From Trichomonas vaginalis G3 (lineage: Eukaryota; Parabasalia; Trichomonadida; Trichomonadidae): a stretch of 64,000 nucleotides of DNA. The position numbers were made by a program, and so were the translations under genes. The DNA lies in contig NC_067208.1 in the NCBI RefSeq assembly GCF_026262505.1, positions 19,787,962-19,851,961 of the forward strand. Reading direction: 5' to 3'. The notes beneath the pieces are model-generated. The model had not been told where the DNA came from and did not search any database. It saw only the letters and a program-made list of their open reading frames with translations. This document shows, piece by piece, positions 52,601 through 62,183 of this stretch. Each line of letters begins with the position of its first letter. Positions within the stretch are counted from its first letter, which is position 1.

Positions 52601-52893
52601 GAATTTTATATAAAAACCAACCGTCTGAATTCAGACTGTTGCTATATTCTTCACAAAACATTTACACTCATTACGAAGAAGTCTTGACAAAACATTTACG
52701 ATGAAGCCTTGACAAAACATTTACGAAGAAGTCTTGACAAAACATTTACGAAGAAGTCTTGACAAAACATTTACGAAGAAGTCTTGACAAAACATTTACG
52801 AAGAAGTCTTGACAAAACATTTACGAAGAAGTCATGACAAATTCAAGAGGTTAGAAAAGAGGTTAGAAAACAGGTTAGATCTAACCTCTTCAC

Positions 52894-53067
52894 CTAAACA
52901 TTATTTTTGCTGAATTCAGCAACAAAATGAACGAGGTCAGGATGTATGTAAATACCTTTGAATTCATTCATAACACCCTTAGTAAGCTCATAAAATGCTT
53001 GTTTTGAGGTCGAGCCACTTTTGGCTCCACCGTATTCTTTCAACCAAAACTCAAGAATTTCCTGCAT
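52894..53067 (-). CDS. 57-residue element protein, right copy 2 of 3
   Basis: Second copy, with frame length unchanged at 174 bp. Flanks (palindromic module and 25-bp units) are duplicated with it. Confidence 0.55.
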   Translation of the reverse strand: MQEILEFWLKEYGGAKSGSTSKQAFYELTKGVMNEFKGIYIHPDLVHFVAEFSKNNV

Positions 53068-53359
53068 GAATTTTATATAAAAACCAACCGTCTGAATTCA
53101 GACTGTTGCTATATTCTTCACAAAACATTTACACTCATTACGAAGAAGTCTTGACAAAACATTTACGATGAAGCCTTGACAAAACATTTACGAAGAAGTC
53201 TTGACAAAACATTTACGAAGAAGTCTTGACAAAACATTTACGAAGAAGTCTTGACAAAACATTTACGAAGAAGTCTTGACAAAACATTTACGAAGAAGTC
53301 ATGACAAATTCAAGAGGTTAGAAAAGAGGTTAGAAACAGGTTAGATCTAACCTCTTCAC

Positions 53360-53533
53360 CTAAACATTATTTTTGCTGAATTCAGCAACAAAATGAACGA
53401 GGTCAGGATGTATGTAAATACCTTTGAATTCATTCATAACACCCTTAGTAAGCTCATAAAATGCTTGTTTTGAGGTCGAGCCACTTTTGGCTCCACCGTA
53501 TTCTTTCAACCAAAACTCAAGAATTTCCTGCAT
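53360..53533 (-). CDS. 57-residue element protein, right copy 3 of 3
   Basis: Third copy, 466 bp after the second. Frame intact at 174 bp. Confidence 0.55.
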   Translation of the reverse strand: MQEILEFWLKEYGGAKSGSTSKQAFYELTKGVMNEFKGIYIHPDLVHFVAEFSKNNV

Positions 53534-53744
53534 GAATTTTATATAAAAACCAACCGTCTGAATTCAGACTGTTGCTATATTCTTCACAAAACATTTACAC
53601 TCATTACGAAGAAGTCTTGACAAAACATTTACGATGAAGCCTTGACAAAACATTTACGAAGAAGTCTTGACAAAACATTTACGAAGAAGTCTTGACAAAT
53701 TCACGAGGTTAGAAAAGAGGTTAGAAAAGAGGTTAGATCTAACC

Positions 53745-53930
53745 TTCTACCCGACATTCTCGTCAAATACAAAAAAATGACACTTTTTCATTAGATAACT
53801 GTTATTTTTTGACGAAGTGAAGGTTGACACTTCGTCAAAAAAATCCCTGAAATCATATCTTTTATACAAAATAAAAAAATAAAACTAACTTTATTTTTTC
53901 TATCTTAAGGAAATTCATGAAAATTCAAGA
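53745..53930. repeat. Right-arm-only insert with hairpin and promoter fragment
   Basis: This stretch has no counterpart at the matching left-arm position. It includes the hairpin TTTTTTGACGAAGTG...CACTTCGTCAAAAAAA and a copy of the 313-residue gene's leader (TATCTTTTATACAAAATAAA). Confidence 0.65.
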
Positions 53931-55110
53931 GGGTAGAAATGAGGTTAGAAATGAGGTTAGATCTAACCATCTACCCTAAATTATATTTTTGGGTCCTTTA
54001 CACTCATTACGAAGAAGTCTTGACAAAACATTTACGAAGAAGTCTTGACAAAACATTTACGAAGAAGTCTTGACAAAACATTTACCAAGAAGTCATGACA
54101 AATTCACGAGGGTAGAAAACAGGTTAGAAAACAGGTTAGATCTAACATTCTACCCTAAATTATATTTTTGGGTCCTTTACACTCATTACGAAGAAGTCTT
54201 GACAAAACATTTACGAAGAAGTTATGACAAAACATTTACGATGAAGAAGTCATGAAAATTCAAGAGGGTAGAAAACAGGTTAGAAAACAGGTTAGATCTA
54301 ACCTTCTACCCTAAATTATATTTTTGGGTCCTTTACACTCATTACGAAGAAGTCTTGACAAAACATTTACGAAGAAGTCTTGACAAAACATTTACGAAGA
54401 AGTCTTGACAAAACATTTACGAAGAAGTCTTGACAAAACATTTACGAAGAAGTCTTGACAAAACATTTACGAAGAAGTCTTGACAAAACATTTACGAAGA
54501 AGTCTTGACAAAACATTTACGAAGAAGTCTTGACAAAACATTTACGAAGAAGTCTTGACAAAACATTTACGAAGAAGTCTTGACAAAACATTTACGAAGA
54601 AGTCTTGACAAACATTTACGAAGAAGTCTTGACAAAACATTTACGAAGAAGTCTTGACAAAACATTTACGAAGAAGTCTTGACAAAACATTTACGAAGAA
54701 GTCTTGACAAAACATTTACGAAGAAGTCTTGACAAAACATTTACGAAGAAGTCTTGACAAAACATTTACGAAGAAGTCTTGACAAAACATTTACGAAGAA
54801 GTCTTGACAAAACATTTACGAAGAAGTCTTGACAAAACATTTACGAAGAAGTCTTGACAAAACATTTACGAAGAAGTCTTGACAAAACATTTACGATGAA
54901 GTCTTGACAAAACATTTACGAAGAAGAAGTCATGAAAATTCAAGAGGGTAGAAAACAGGTTAGAAAACAGGTTAGATCTAACCTTCTACCCTAAATTATA
55001 TTTTTGGGTCCTTTACACTCATTACGAAGAAGTCTTGACAAAACATTTACGAAGAAGTCATGACAAAACATTTACGAAGAAGTCTTGACAAAACATTTAC
55101 GAAGAAGTCA
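53931..55110. repeat. 25-bp satellite with palindromic modules, right arm
   Basis: Inverted counterpart of 42400-44350, with one main block of about 22 units of TTGACAAAACATTTACGAAG, shorter than the left arm. Confidence 0.9.
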
Positions 55111-55215
55111 TGAAAATTCAAGAGGTGAAAAAAGAGGTGAAAAAACGTGTTAGATCTAACCATCTACCCGACATTCTCGTCAAATACAAAAAAATGAAAA
55201 AGTGTCATTTTTTTC

Positions 55216-55398
55216 ATGTCAGAAGACTCGAAGGTGCAACACTTCCAAAATACCGACGAACTCAGAAGAGCAGCATGGCAGTATGTTCTTGACAACTTCT
55301 TTGAGTTCTCCAGGTCACCTTGGAAAATGCTGAAGAACTCCGACACAGAGAATTTGGAGAAATTGCACTCCAATACTACCTTGACAAACAAAGGGTAA
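55216..55398 (+). pseudogene. 64-residue helical element protein, right copy
   Basis: Inverted copy of 42103-42297, apparently with one break relative to the left copy. Confidence 0.55.
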
Positions 55399-55449
55399 AC
55401 AAAGGGTAAAATAAGACTAAAACTTAACGTTTAAAAAAGTGACATTTTT

Positions 55450-55649
55450 ATGAGCTCCGAGTCACCGAGAAAACTTGGTCAGATGTTAGCAGCTTACTTC
55501 CCTGAGGAGGATGGAAGCGTTACATACGTAAGGTTCAAAACAACGAACCTGAATTGCGTACCAAATTCGCAATTACATGACCATGGAAGAGTACGAAAGG
55601 TTCCTACAAGAGAAACCAGCTCTAAACAACTCAGAAAAGAAAGAATAAA
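55450..55649 (+). pseudogene. 66-residue element protein, right copy
   Basis: Inverted copy of 41862-42062, apparently with one break. Same promoter-like motif before the ATG. Confidence 0.55.
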
Positions 55650-55676
55650 AGTTTAACTCGTAATTGTTTATTTTTT

Positions 55677-56263
55677 TTACTTGTATGGGCAAGCTGCAAG
55701 AATGAAGTCGACTATCTCAGTCTTTGTTTTGACGAGCTGGACGGCTCTTGCGAGTACGTCTGTTTTGCGGTCTCCAGCTGGTGTCTGACCTTCGTAATTG
55801 CGCATGTTCTTGAGAGCTCCAACTGTAAATGATTGTAGGATGAAGAGTCTCTCAGACTGCTTGAGGTAGTCTTCACGGTCGCGAACCGAATCTGTGGTAC
55901 GAGTCGAATCGGTCGATTTGAGGAAGAGACTGAAAGCCTGTCGTCTTCCATAGGGGCTGTGGCATAATCTTTGCGTAAGCGGTTCAGACCTTCTTCGAAC
56001 TCTTGGTCTCTCTTCGATTTGGATTGAGATTGGAATTGCTGGGGTGGAGCTTGCTGGAACATCCAAGGGTTGGGGAAGTAAGGCATAGGCTGAGGAGGGT
56101 AGTTCGGGAAGCCTTGTGGTGGGTAGTAACCTTGAGGTGGAAATTGGTAGTAATTTGGTGGAGGGACTTGCTGGAACTGAGGTTGCTGAGGAGACTGTTG
56201 TGGTTCTGCAGCTTTCGGTTCTTCTGGCTTTGGAAGGCGTTCAGGAAGAGGAACGTCAGTCAT
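55677..56263 (-). pseudogene. Proline/glutamine-rich element protein, right copy
   Basis: Inverted copy of 41244-41831. It appears broken (about one break). Confidence 0.6.
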
Positions 56264-56532
56264 CCGTTTGTGTCCTGTCGGAAGGAAAAACTTTTCCTGT
56301 CGGAAGGAAAAACTTTTCCTGTCGGAAGGAAGAACTTTTTCTGTCGGAAGGAAAAACTTTTTCTGTCGGAAGGAAAAACTTTTTCTGAAGTTCGACCAAA
56401 AAGTTCTCAATTTTCGAAAATTTGAATGGTTTACGGACGGACAACTGGAAGAGTTCTTCCTGTCGGAAGGAAAAATTTTTTCTGTCGGAAGGAAAATTTT
56501 TTCCAGTTGTCGGGAAAATATTTTCCTGTCGG
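56264..56532. promoter_or_regulatory. Divergent promoter filled with GACAG/AAAAA repeats, right
   Basis: Inverted copy of 40975-41243, identical in layout. Confidence 0.6.
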
Positions 56533-56907
56533 ATGGAAGGACTCGGAATGCCAGAAGGATTTGACGAGGCAATTTACCTAATTGAAATTAACGAGCCTGT
56601 TAAAGACTACTTGCGCAAGGTCATGAAGCCCAAGGTCAAGTTCACCACTATTTCTGGAAGGTCTACACTTCAGCTCGAGACTTCGACTGGAATTCCAATT
56701 CAAATACCAGACGGGACAGCCTACGATGGCATAAAGGACGCCAAAAGAGAAGCTCTTGTTAAGTTCCTAAACAAACGTCCTTGGATAAAAATACCAAACA
56801 AGGAGAACCCCCTACCCCATATGAAATTGGCAATTCAGTCTCTCCTTCACTTCTCGGGTCAGCCGTTCTACATAACCTGTGAAGGCGACATCCAACCAGT
56901 TCAGTAA
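56533..56907 (+). CDS. Element protein of about 124 residues, right copy
   Basis: Inverted copy of 40594-40974, from MEGLGMPEGF to the stop. Looks whole. Unknown function. Confidence 0.6.
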   Translation: MEGLGMPEGFDEAIYLIEINEPVKDYLRKVMKPKVKFTTISGRSTLQLETSTGIPIQIPDGTAYDGIKDAKREALVKFLNKRPWIKIPNKENPLPHMKLAIQSLLHFSGQPFYITCEGDIQPVQ

Positions 56908-56950
56908 ACCTTAACGTTTAGAGTAAAAACATTTTTTTTCATTTTTTGAA

Positions 56951-57533
56951 TGAAGCAAGTTAAATTCGTCCCACACCAATCTCAATGGACCGATGAAGAG
57001 TTTCAAGCCATCGTTGAAGACGTTGAGAACGACATAGACGGCGAACTTGAAGGAGCTCAAATCACAATTGCAACCAAAATTGCAGAGTCAAGGAACAGAT
57101 AGCTCCACTTAAAGCTACCAAAGCTACTCTTGACCTCATGGATAGTTACCGTTTAGATGTCAAGAGTGGAATAAGACAATTAAAATTAAAACTTCTAAAC
57201 TACGAAGCTATACTCCAAAAGTTAGCAGAAATGAGAAGACTTTACCAGAGCTACTTACATGTAAGGGACTTACCTTCAAGCAGTCCGACCAAAGATGAAT
57301 TTGTTGACATTGTCCCAATTTTGTCCGAAAGTCAGCTCAGATGTTTCGAACTGCTCCCAACATATCCGGAATATGAACGTTTGCCTGAACTGTTCCGCAA
57401 TCTCAAAAAACGTTTTTTGGTTCTCATGTTCCAAACTTTTATCGGAAGAGACAACAAACGTTCAGAAGAAGAACAAGATATTATTTTAAACTTGTTGTAT
57501 GACATAACTGTCATAACAAGCTTTTTGAAGTAA
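56951..57533 (+). pseudogene. Helical element gene region, right copy
   Basis: Inverted counterpart of 39972-40558, with a long helical frame (MDSYRLDVKSGIRQLKLKLL). At least one break relative to the left copy. Function unknown. Confidence 0.5.
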
Positions 57534-57564
57534 AACCGTCATTCTCAAACCACTTCATTTTTCG

Positions 57565-58251
57565 ATGTCCGAACAAGCACCGAAGCCAAACTCAATGGCA
57601 GATGTCCTTTCAAGGTTGCCAGACAAGCGCCCAGTTCAAATTCAAATTGCCCAATTGAACGCTCATCTGTCAAACACCATTAAGACTCTCCAAAGTAGTC
57701 TTATGGAAGAGATAACCAATCTCAAAGTCGAAGTCCTCACGAACCAAGCTTCCAATAAGAAAGTCCTGAACGATTTCGCGGAAACCTTGCGCCAATACAA
57801 CATAGAGAACCAAAACCTTGCCCGACTCATCTACCGTTTCTTCGAAGAGATAGACGCCATCTGGAAGGTACTCGGAAAGGACAGAACATGCAACACCGTA
57901 CTTCGTGAACACAGAATTGCCGAAGGTATTATCAAAGAAGAGGAAGAAGAGGAAGAAGAAGAAGAGAAACACGAAGAAAAGGAAGTTTGGGCAACCCTTG
58001 TTGTCGATGACGCTTACGAAATTTCCCAACCCTACCCATACCAAATCCGCAACAAGGAGACAGGCAAGGTTCTTACCCCAGTCCTCAACAACTTGGGACA
58101 CTTGAACCTTAACCTTCGAAATTACGGTTCAATTTCCATGGGAAGGCTTGTCGGTATGCAATGGGTTCCAAATCCAGACAAGAAGACGAGGGTCAGACAC
58201 ATTGACGGTGACAAGCTCAACAACCGTAAGGAGAACCTCGAGTGGTTCTAA
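57565..58251 (+). CDS. HNH endonuclease-like protein with coiled coil, right copy
   Basis: 228 residues; looks whole. Residues about 1-110 are helical/coiled-coil, then a Glu/Lys run (about 120-140). The C-terminal domain (about 150-228) matches NUMOD/HNH_3-type nucleases: YPYQIRNKETGKVLTP, RLVGMQWVPNP and VRHIDGDKLNNRKENLEWF, with the His-Asp-Gly and Asn residues of the HNH core. Such domains occur in phage and giant-virus mobile nucleases. Here it could act in element mobility or genome processing (inference). Confidence 0.78.
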   Translation: MSEQAPKPNSMADVLSRLPDKRPVQIQIAQLNAHLSNTIKTLQSSLMEEITNLKVEVLTNQASNKKVLNDFAETLRQYNIENQNLARLIYRFFEEIDAIWKVLGKDRTCNTVLREHRIAEGIIKEEEEEEEEEEKHEEKEVWATLVVDDAYEISQPYPYQIRNKETGKVLTPVLNNLGHLNLNLRNYGSISMGRLVGMQWVPNPDKKTRVRHIDGDKLNNRKENLEWF

Positions 58252-58300
58252 GAGTAAAAAAATTTTATTTTAGGGGGAAACCCCAAGTAAATTTAGGTGT

Positions 58301-58564
58301 TTATTTGGATAAGTATGTTAAATTAAGGGTAATTTGCAAAATTAGTTCCCGACCTTTGAATTGGGCTCTTTCGTTATCCCAGTTGCGTAGGAGGTCGTCC
58401 CAGAGGAGTTGGTAGAATTGCCAATCCAAGGACGATTTGTCCTCCCAGGCATTGAGGATGTACTGCTCGTAGAGTTTCATGACCTCTGCCTTGCACCAGA
58501 CATCCTCTCCCTTGGAACGTAAGGCTTCTTCGAAGTGCTCGAATGCGATTGGCTGCTTGACCAT
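58301..58564 (-). CDS. Small helical element protein, right copy
   Basis: Inverted copy of 38940-39161, with the same promoter-like motif. The C-terminal end differs in length between the copies. Confidence 0.55.
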   Translation of the reverse strand: MVKQPIAFEHFEEALRSKGEDVWCKAEVMKLYEQYILNAWEDKSSLDWQFYQLLWDDLLRNWDNERAQFKGRELILQITLNLTYLSK

Positions 58565-58570
58565 CCGAAA

Positions 58571-58849
58571 TGACACTTTTTGTCCGTTTGGTCAATGTTC
58601 GTGTCTCGTGCCATAGTCGACGAAAATACAGACAAACAGGTTATATATGAGTTTGAGACCAAGAATGGTGTAACTCGACCTATCCGATTCAAAGACTCCG
58701 AGGGCGACCATGAAATTAAACGGAAATTAGCTAGGAAGGAATATAAAAATTTTTTATTTCATGCAATGTTTTATTTCTGTGCCGTCTTCAAGTATGCCCC
58801 AGTACTTACGCTTGGAGAGGACATGAACTTCGGAAAATACCTTATCTAG
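58571..58849 (+). CDS. Small element protein antisense to polymerase end, right copy
   Basis: Inverted copy of 38653-38934. The two copies differ in the first dozen codons. Confidence 0.45.
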
Positions 58850-60907
58850 CTTAAAACAGCCCATCTTTTCACCGACCATGCCCATTTCAATGAGTTTGTT
58901 GTACCCTTCTTCGTTCGTCATGAGTGCGTCAATGTTCTCATAGTAAACCTTCACTTTGGATTTGACTTCGGAGAAGAATTTGTTGTAGTTGTCAAGGACT
59001 GCCTTTGCGAACTGAGGGTAAGACCAATGTTCGACAATAGGTTTTAATGTGGTTACTAAGCCACTTTGACCTTGAGTGAATTCGTACTTCAAAACAAAAG
59101 GAGAAAACCTTTCAACAAAGTTGTCGACCTTCTCATAATGTTTACTCTTCATCTCTTGAGGTTTCTTAATGGAATATCCCCATGTCGAATTCATAAGCAA
59201 TTTGAGTGTCATTGCAAGTTTGGGGTTTGAAGCTTTCCTAATATCATACAGTTGTTGTATGACTTTTCCAACTGTATAGTTCCTTCCCGGGAACTCACCA
59301 TCTTCGTTTGGAATTCCAGTCGGAATATATTGGACAAACCTCATGTATGCAGCGTTAAGGTCGACATAGTATATCTTTTCATCTAAGTCGAACTTGTCGC
59401 AACCAATTGGTCCAGTTTGTGGAAATTCAAGTGAGTCTCTTATCTTCTGAGAAACTTCTCCTGTTATCTCATAAACATCGTCGAAGCAACCTGTTTCATA
59501 TAAAACCTTCTGACCTAACTCAGATGCTCTCCAATACAATTTGACGTCAATTGGATGTCTCAATGGAAGTTTATTTATAGCATCTTGAAGTTCTTGCAAC
59601 CTCATTGGAAGTTCTTCTGGTTCAGGTTGGTATCCGAACAATCCAACTCCTTGTGGAATTGTGTACTTCTTTTGTACTAGAACTTTGTCTGGAACAACTT
59701 TTGGTCTTGCTAACAATGAAAAGTTTGTTTCGTCTTTTGGTACAAAAGTTTCTGTCAGCTTGTCATCTGGAATTGGTTCCAACAAACCTTTCTCGAAAAG
59801 AATGTTTACAGCTCTGACAATGTTGCACTTGCCTTTTCCGAACAATGGGTTTGTAAGACTTTCGTTCAACATGAAGTGGTTGTGGACAATTGCAATCTTC
59901 AACCATGGTAAGTCTTTGTCAACAACATAGTCGTCATGTGAAGAACCTTTAGCTGTAGGTATGTTGACTCGGATATTGACATTTGCCAACGGTGCAATTT
60001 TTGTCAATTGACCTCTGAGAATGTACCTTGTCTTCACACATGACTCAAGATACTTCATCTTCTCTTCTGTAACAAGACCAGAGTTCCTGAGACATGTAAG
60101 AATGCAAGGTTCGTTGACAATTGTTTCAATTGAATTGTAAATTCCATACCTTGTCAAGTCAATGTCAGACTTATTTATGAAGGGGAAGTATCCAGCATGT
60201 TGTCTGACTGCTTGAGGGTTAGGTTGGTACCATTCGAACTTGACACTTGCAATTCCTTCAATTGCATTCAAAATGTCTGAGTCGGAGTCAACCATTTGTT
60301 CTCTCTTTGTAGTCTTGAAAGCGTCAAGAAGCATTGCAGCTGTTGTGACATTGCCATGTGCATAGTAAATGTGACTATCCAAATCTGTTATGGTCAATCT
60401 GAGATTGTGTCCTTTCTTATTTCCGTCTTGTATGGCAGCAAGTACACCCATGAAGCCTTCTTTGTTCTTTCCTTCGTCAAAGTTTACTGTAAAGGTTCGA
60501 CCAGATGTAATTTGACTTCTAACTTCACGGTACTTCTCATATGCATATCTTGTTCTTTCCATGGGAGCATGACCATCTCTCTCTACACTTTTTTCCTTCT
60601 CAAAGGATGCAATTGTTCGTCATGTTTCCAAAAGAATCTGGCAAAGCCGTCGTGTCCTTCAACTTGAGGTTTCACTAACATCGAAAGGCATGTCCATAAG
60701 ACGTTCTTCTTCTAACCTCTCTAGTCTGTTTGGATAATTTGCACGTGCTGTTTCCAAATCCATTTCGTAGGTCAGACCAGACAATTTGTCATAGACTTTT
60801 ATGGGTCTTCCCTTCCTATATTTAAACTTCTTCGAAACTCTCCAACCATATCTTTGCAACTCTGCTTTTATTCTAGCAGACTTTCTGTCCATTCTATATG
60901 GGGGCAT
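58754..60907 (-). CDS. Small family-B DNA polymerase, right copy
   Basis: About 700 codons, mostly one long frame, with perhaps one or two breaks near the 5' end. Motif A YYVDLNAAYM, motif B LKLLMNSTWGYS and a motif C region YYENIDALM occur in the right order in the C-terminal third. The gene is much shorter than typical Polinton polymerases (over 1000 residues) and nearer the size of phage- and plasmid-type protein-primed polymerases. Replication of linear element DNA is the expected role; protein priming is inferred from family type. The ATG at 60907 follows an AT-rich leader. Confidence 0.8.
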
Positions 60908-60941
60908 TTTTATAAAAATAAAAAAATTTTTTTTCTTTACT

Positions 60942-61307
60942 TTACATAACCGCCTGCTGCCATAAGTCTTTGACGCCAACCATACCAGCTAATGAAGGTT
61001 GACTTGGTTTAGTTTGGAAACTAAACTTTGGTTTTGGTTTATCTTCAGTTTTTGGTTTTTCTTCTTCTATCGGTTTTTCGTCACTTTTCGGTTTCTCTGA
61101 CTTTACCTCACCTGCAGGAACAGTTGTGTCGTCAACATCTTCATAAATATCATATGCCATTTGTTTTTGTTTTCCTTTCAACTTTTTGTGTTTGTTGTAA
61201 AGTTTAGAATATTTCGACTCTAAGTCAATGAGATGTTCTATAATGAACTGTTGGTCAGTGAAGTAAACTTTTCCATCTGTTGTCTCGAAAGCTCCTTCAG
61301 ACTTCAA
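60942..61307 (-). CDS. Small acidic/lysine-rich element protein, right copy
   Basis: Inverted copy of 36193-36564, with nearly the same sequence. The two copies differ near the C-terminus. Confidence 0.5.
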   Translation of the reverse strand: MKSEGAFETTDGKVYFTDQQFIIEHLIDLESKYSKLYNKHKKLKGKQKQMAYDIYEDVDDTTVPAGEVKSEKPKSDEKPIEEEKPKTEDKPKPKFSFQTKPSQPSLAGMVGVKDLWQQAVM

Positions 61308-61655
61308 TATTTTATTTGTGAGAGTCTGTTTCTTTTTTGAGATACTTACGTATATTCTTACGTAGCTTACGTGGCATTTTAAGTGAAGTAAAAAACGGTT
61401 TTTGACAGATGTTTATATGACACTTTTTGTTCAGCACAAAAAAACTACTCGGTCAAAGTGTTGTCGGTTTTGTAAAATAACCGTCCGATCTCATTCTATA
61501 AGGGGGAAAAGGCTTCTCAAAGTATACTTCCTTGGAACGCCCGTAACTTTTCCTGTAGCGACGTTAGACCCTTACTTGTCCGGACAAAGTTATACTAAAC
61601 ATCTTCAGGGCTAGAGGGCACGAAGTGCCTGGAGGCCCCACTACCTTTTTTTTTT
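61308..61655 (-). repeat. Right outer terminus of the giant palindrome
   Basis: Reverse complement of 35839-36190, with a shorter terminal A/T run. It carries the same GGCACGAAGTGCC hairpin and promoter-like motif. Confidence 0.75.
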
Positions 61656-62183
61656 TACCGTATATTATTTTTTAAGCTATCTTATTTTTTGAAATTTTAT
61701 TCAAATCTTTGGTCGCAAGAAGAATTGCATGATAAATAAAAACATTTAATCAAAGTCAATTTTATTTTTCATATTCAAATGGACTGAGTGTTAACATTTA
61801 ACATTTTTTGCTAATTGTCGTCAAAAATTAGGCGTAAAGCAAAAATTGATATTTCATATGGTTTTATGATAGATAAGCATTATATTCCTACTCATTATAT
61901 TCGTAAATTTTGAGGTTTATCCTTCGCTTTTAAGATCATTGAATTTGATTTTTATATAAAATAGTTATATATTAGAAAATAATATGAGTTTATGTGATAT
62001 TATTTTTCAGAAGATTTCATTCTATATGCCTATGAAAAGTACTCTCAAAACTAACTTTTCCTAATTATAATTAAATCTAGAATATTGTATTATGCTTAGT
62101 ATTATTTCATTTTTCTCATTCAATTTAGAATTTACAAATGTCAAAAAATTGAGAGCTGTCACTTTTGATGAATTTCTGTTTAT
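61656..62183. mobile_element. Foldback element X, copy 2, right part
   Basis: It continues copy 2 after the 25.8-kb insertion: the rest of the second arm, then the end-specific segment (matching 9917-10083 of copy 1 in reverse), ending GAATTTCTGTTTA. The 5-bp TACCG at its start repeats 35834-35838 and is the target duplication of the giant palindrome. Confidence 0.85.

Larger units (their letters stand above)
35839..61655. mobile_element. Giant palindromic PolB-bearing element (Polinton-like or viral relative)
   Basis: 25.8 kb bounded by a 5-bp duplication TACCG (35834-35838, 61656-61660) and by inverted ends: a long A run, then GGTAGTGGGGCCTCCAGGCA. Two arms of about 12.5 kb (35839-48322 and 48990-61655) are inverted copies and meet around a single KilA-N gene. 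Each arm has a small PolB, an HNH gene and about ten small genes. I found no capsid, ATPase, protease or integrase gene. The 5-bp duplication fits Polinton-type integration (5-6 bp), but absence of the morphogenesis set makes it either a defective derivative or a separate capsid-less relative. Several genes look whole in one arm and broken in the other. Arms differ in satellite length. Confidence 0.8.

Noticed and set aside
42520-55000. TTTAGGG telomere-like sequences in the modules
   Set aside because: Only single occurrences inside longer modules, with no tandem telomere array.
35839-61655. Pure assembly artefact as the explanation of the palindrome
   Set aside because: The arms differ in satellite lengths, one insert and a triplicated gene, and the borders have a clean target duplication. 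It is still worth a long-read check.
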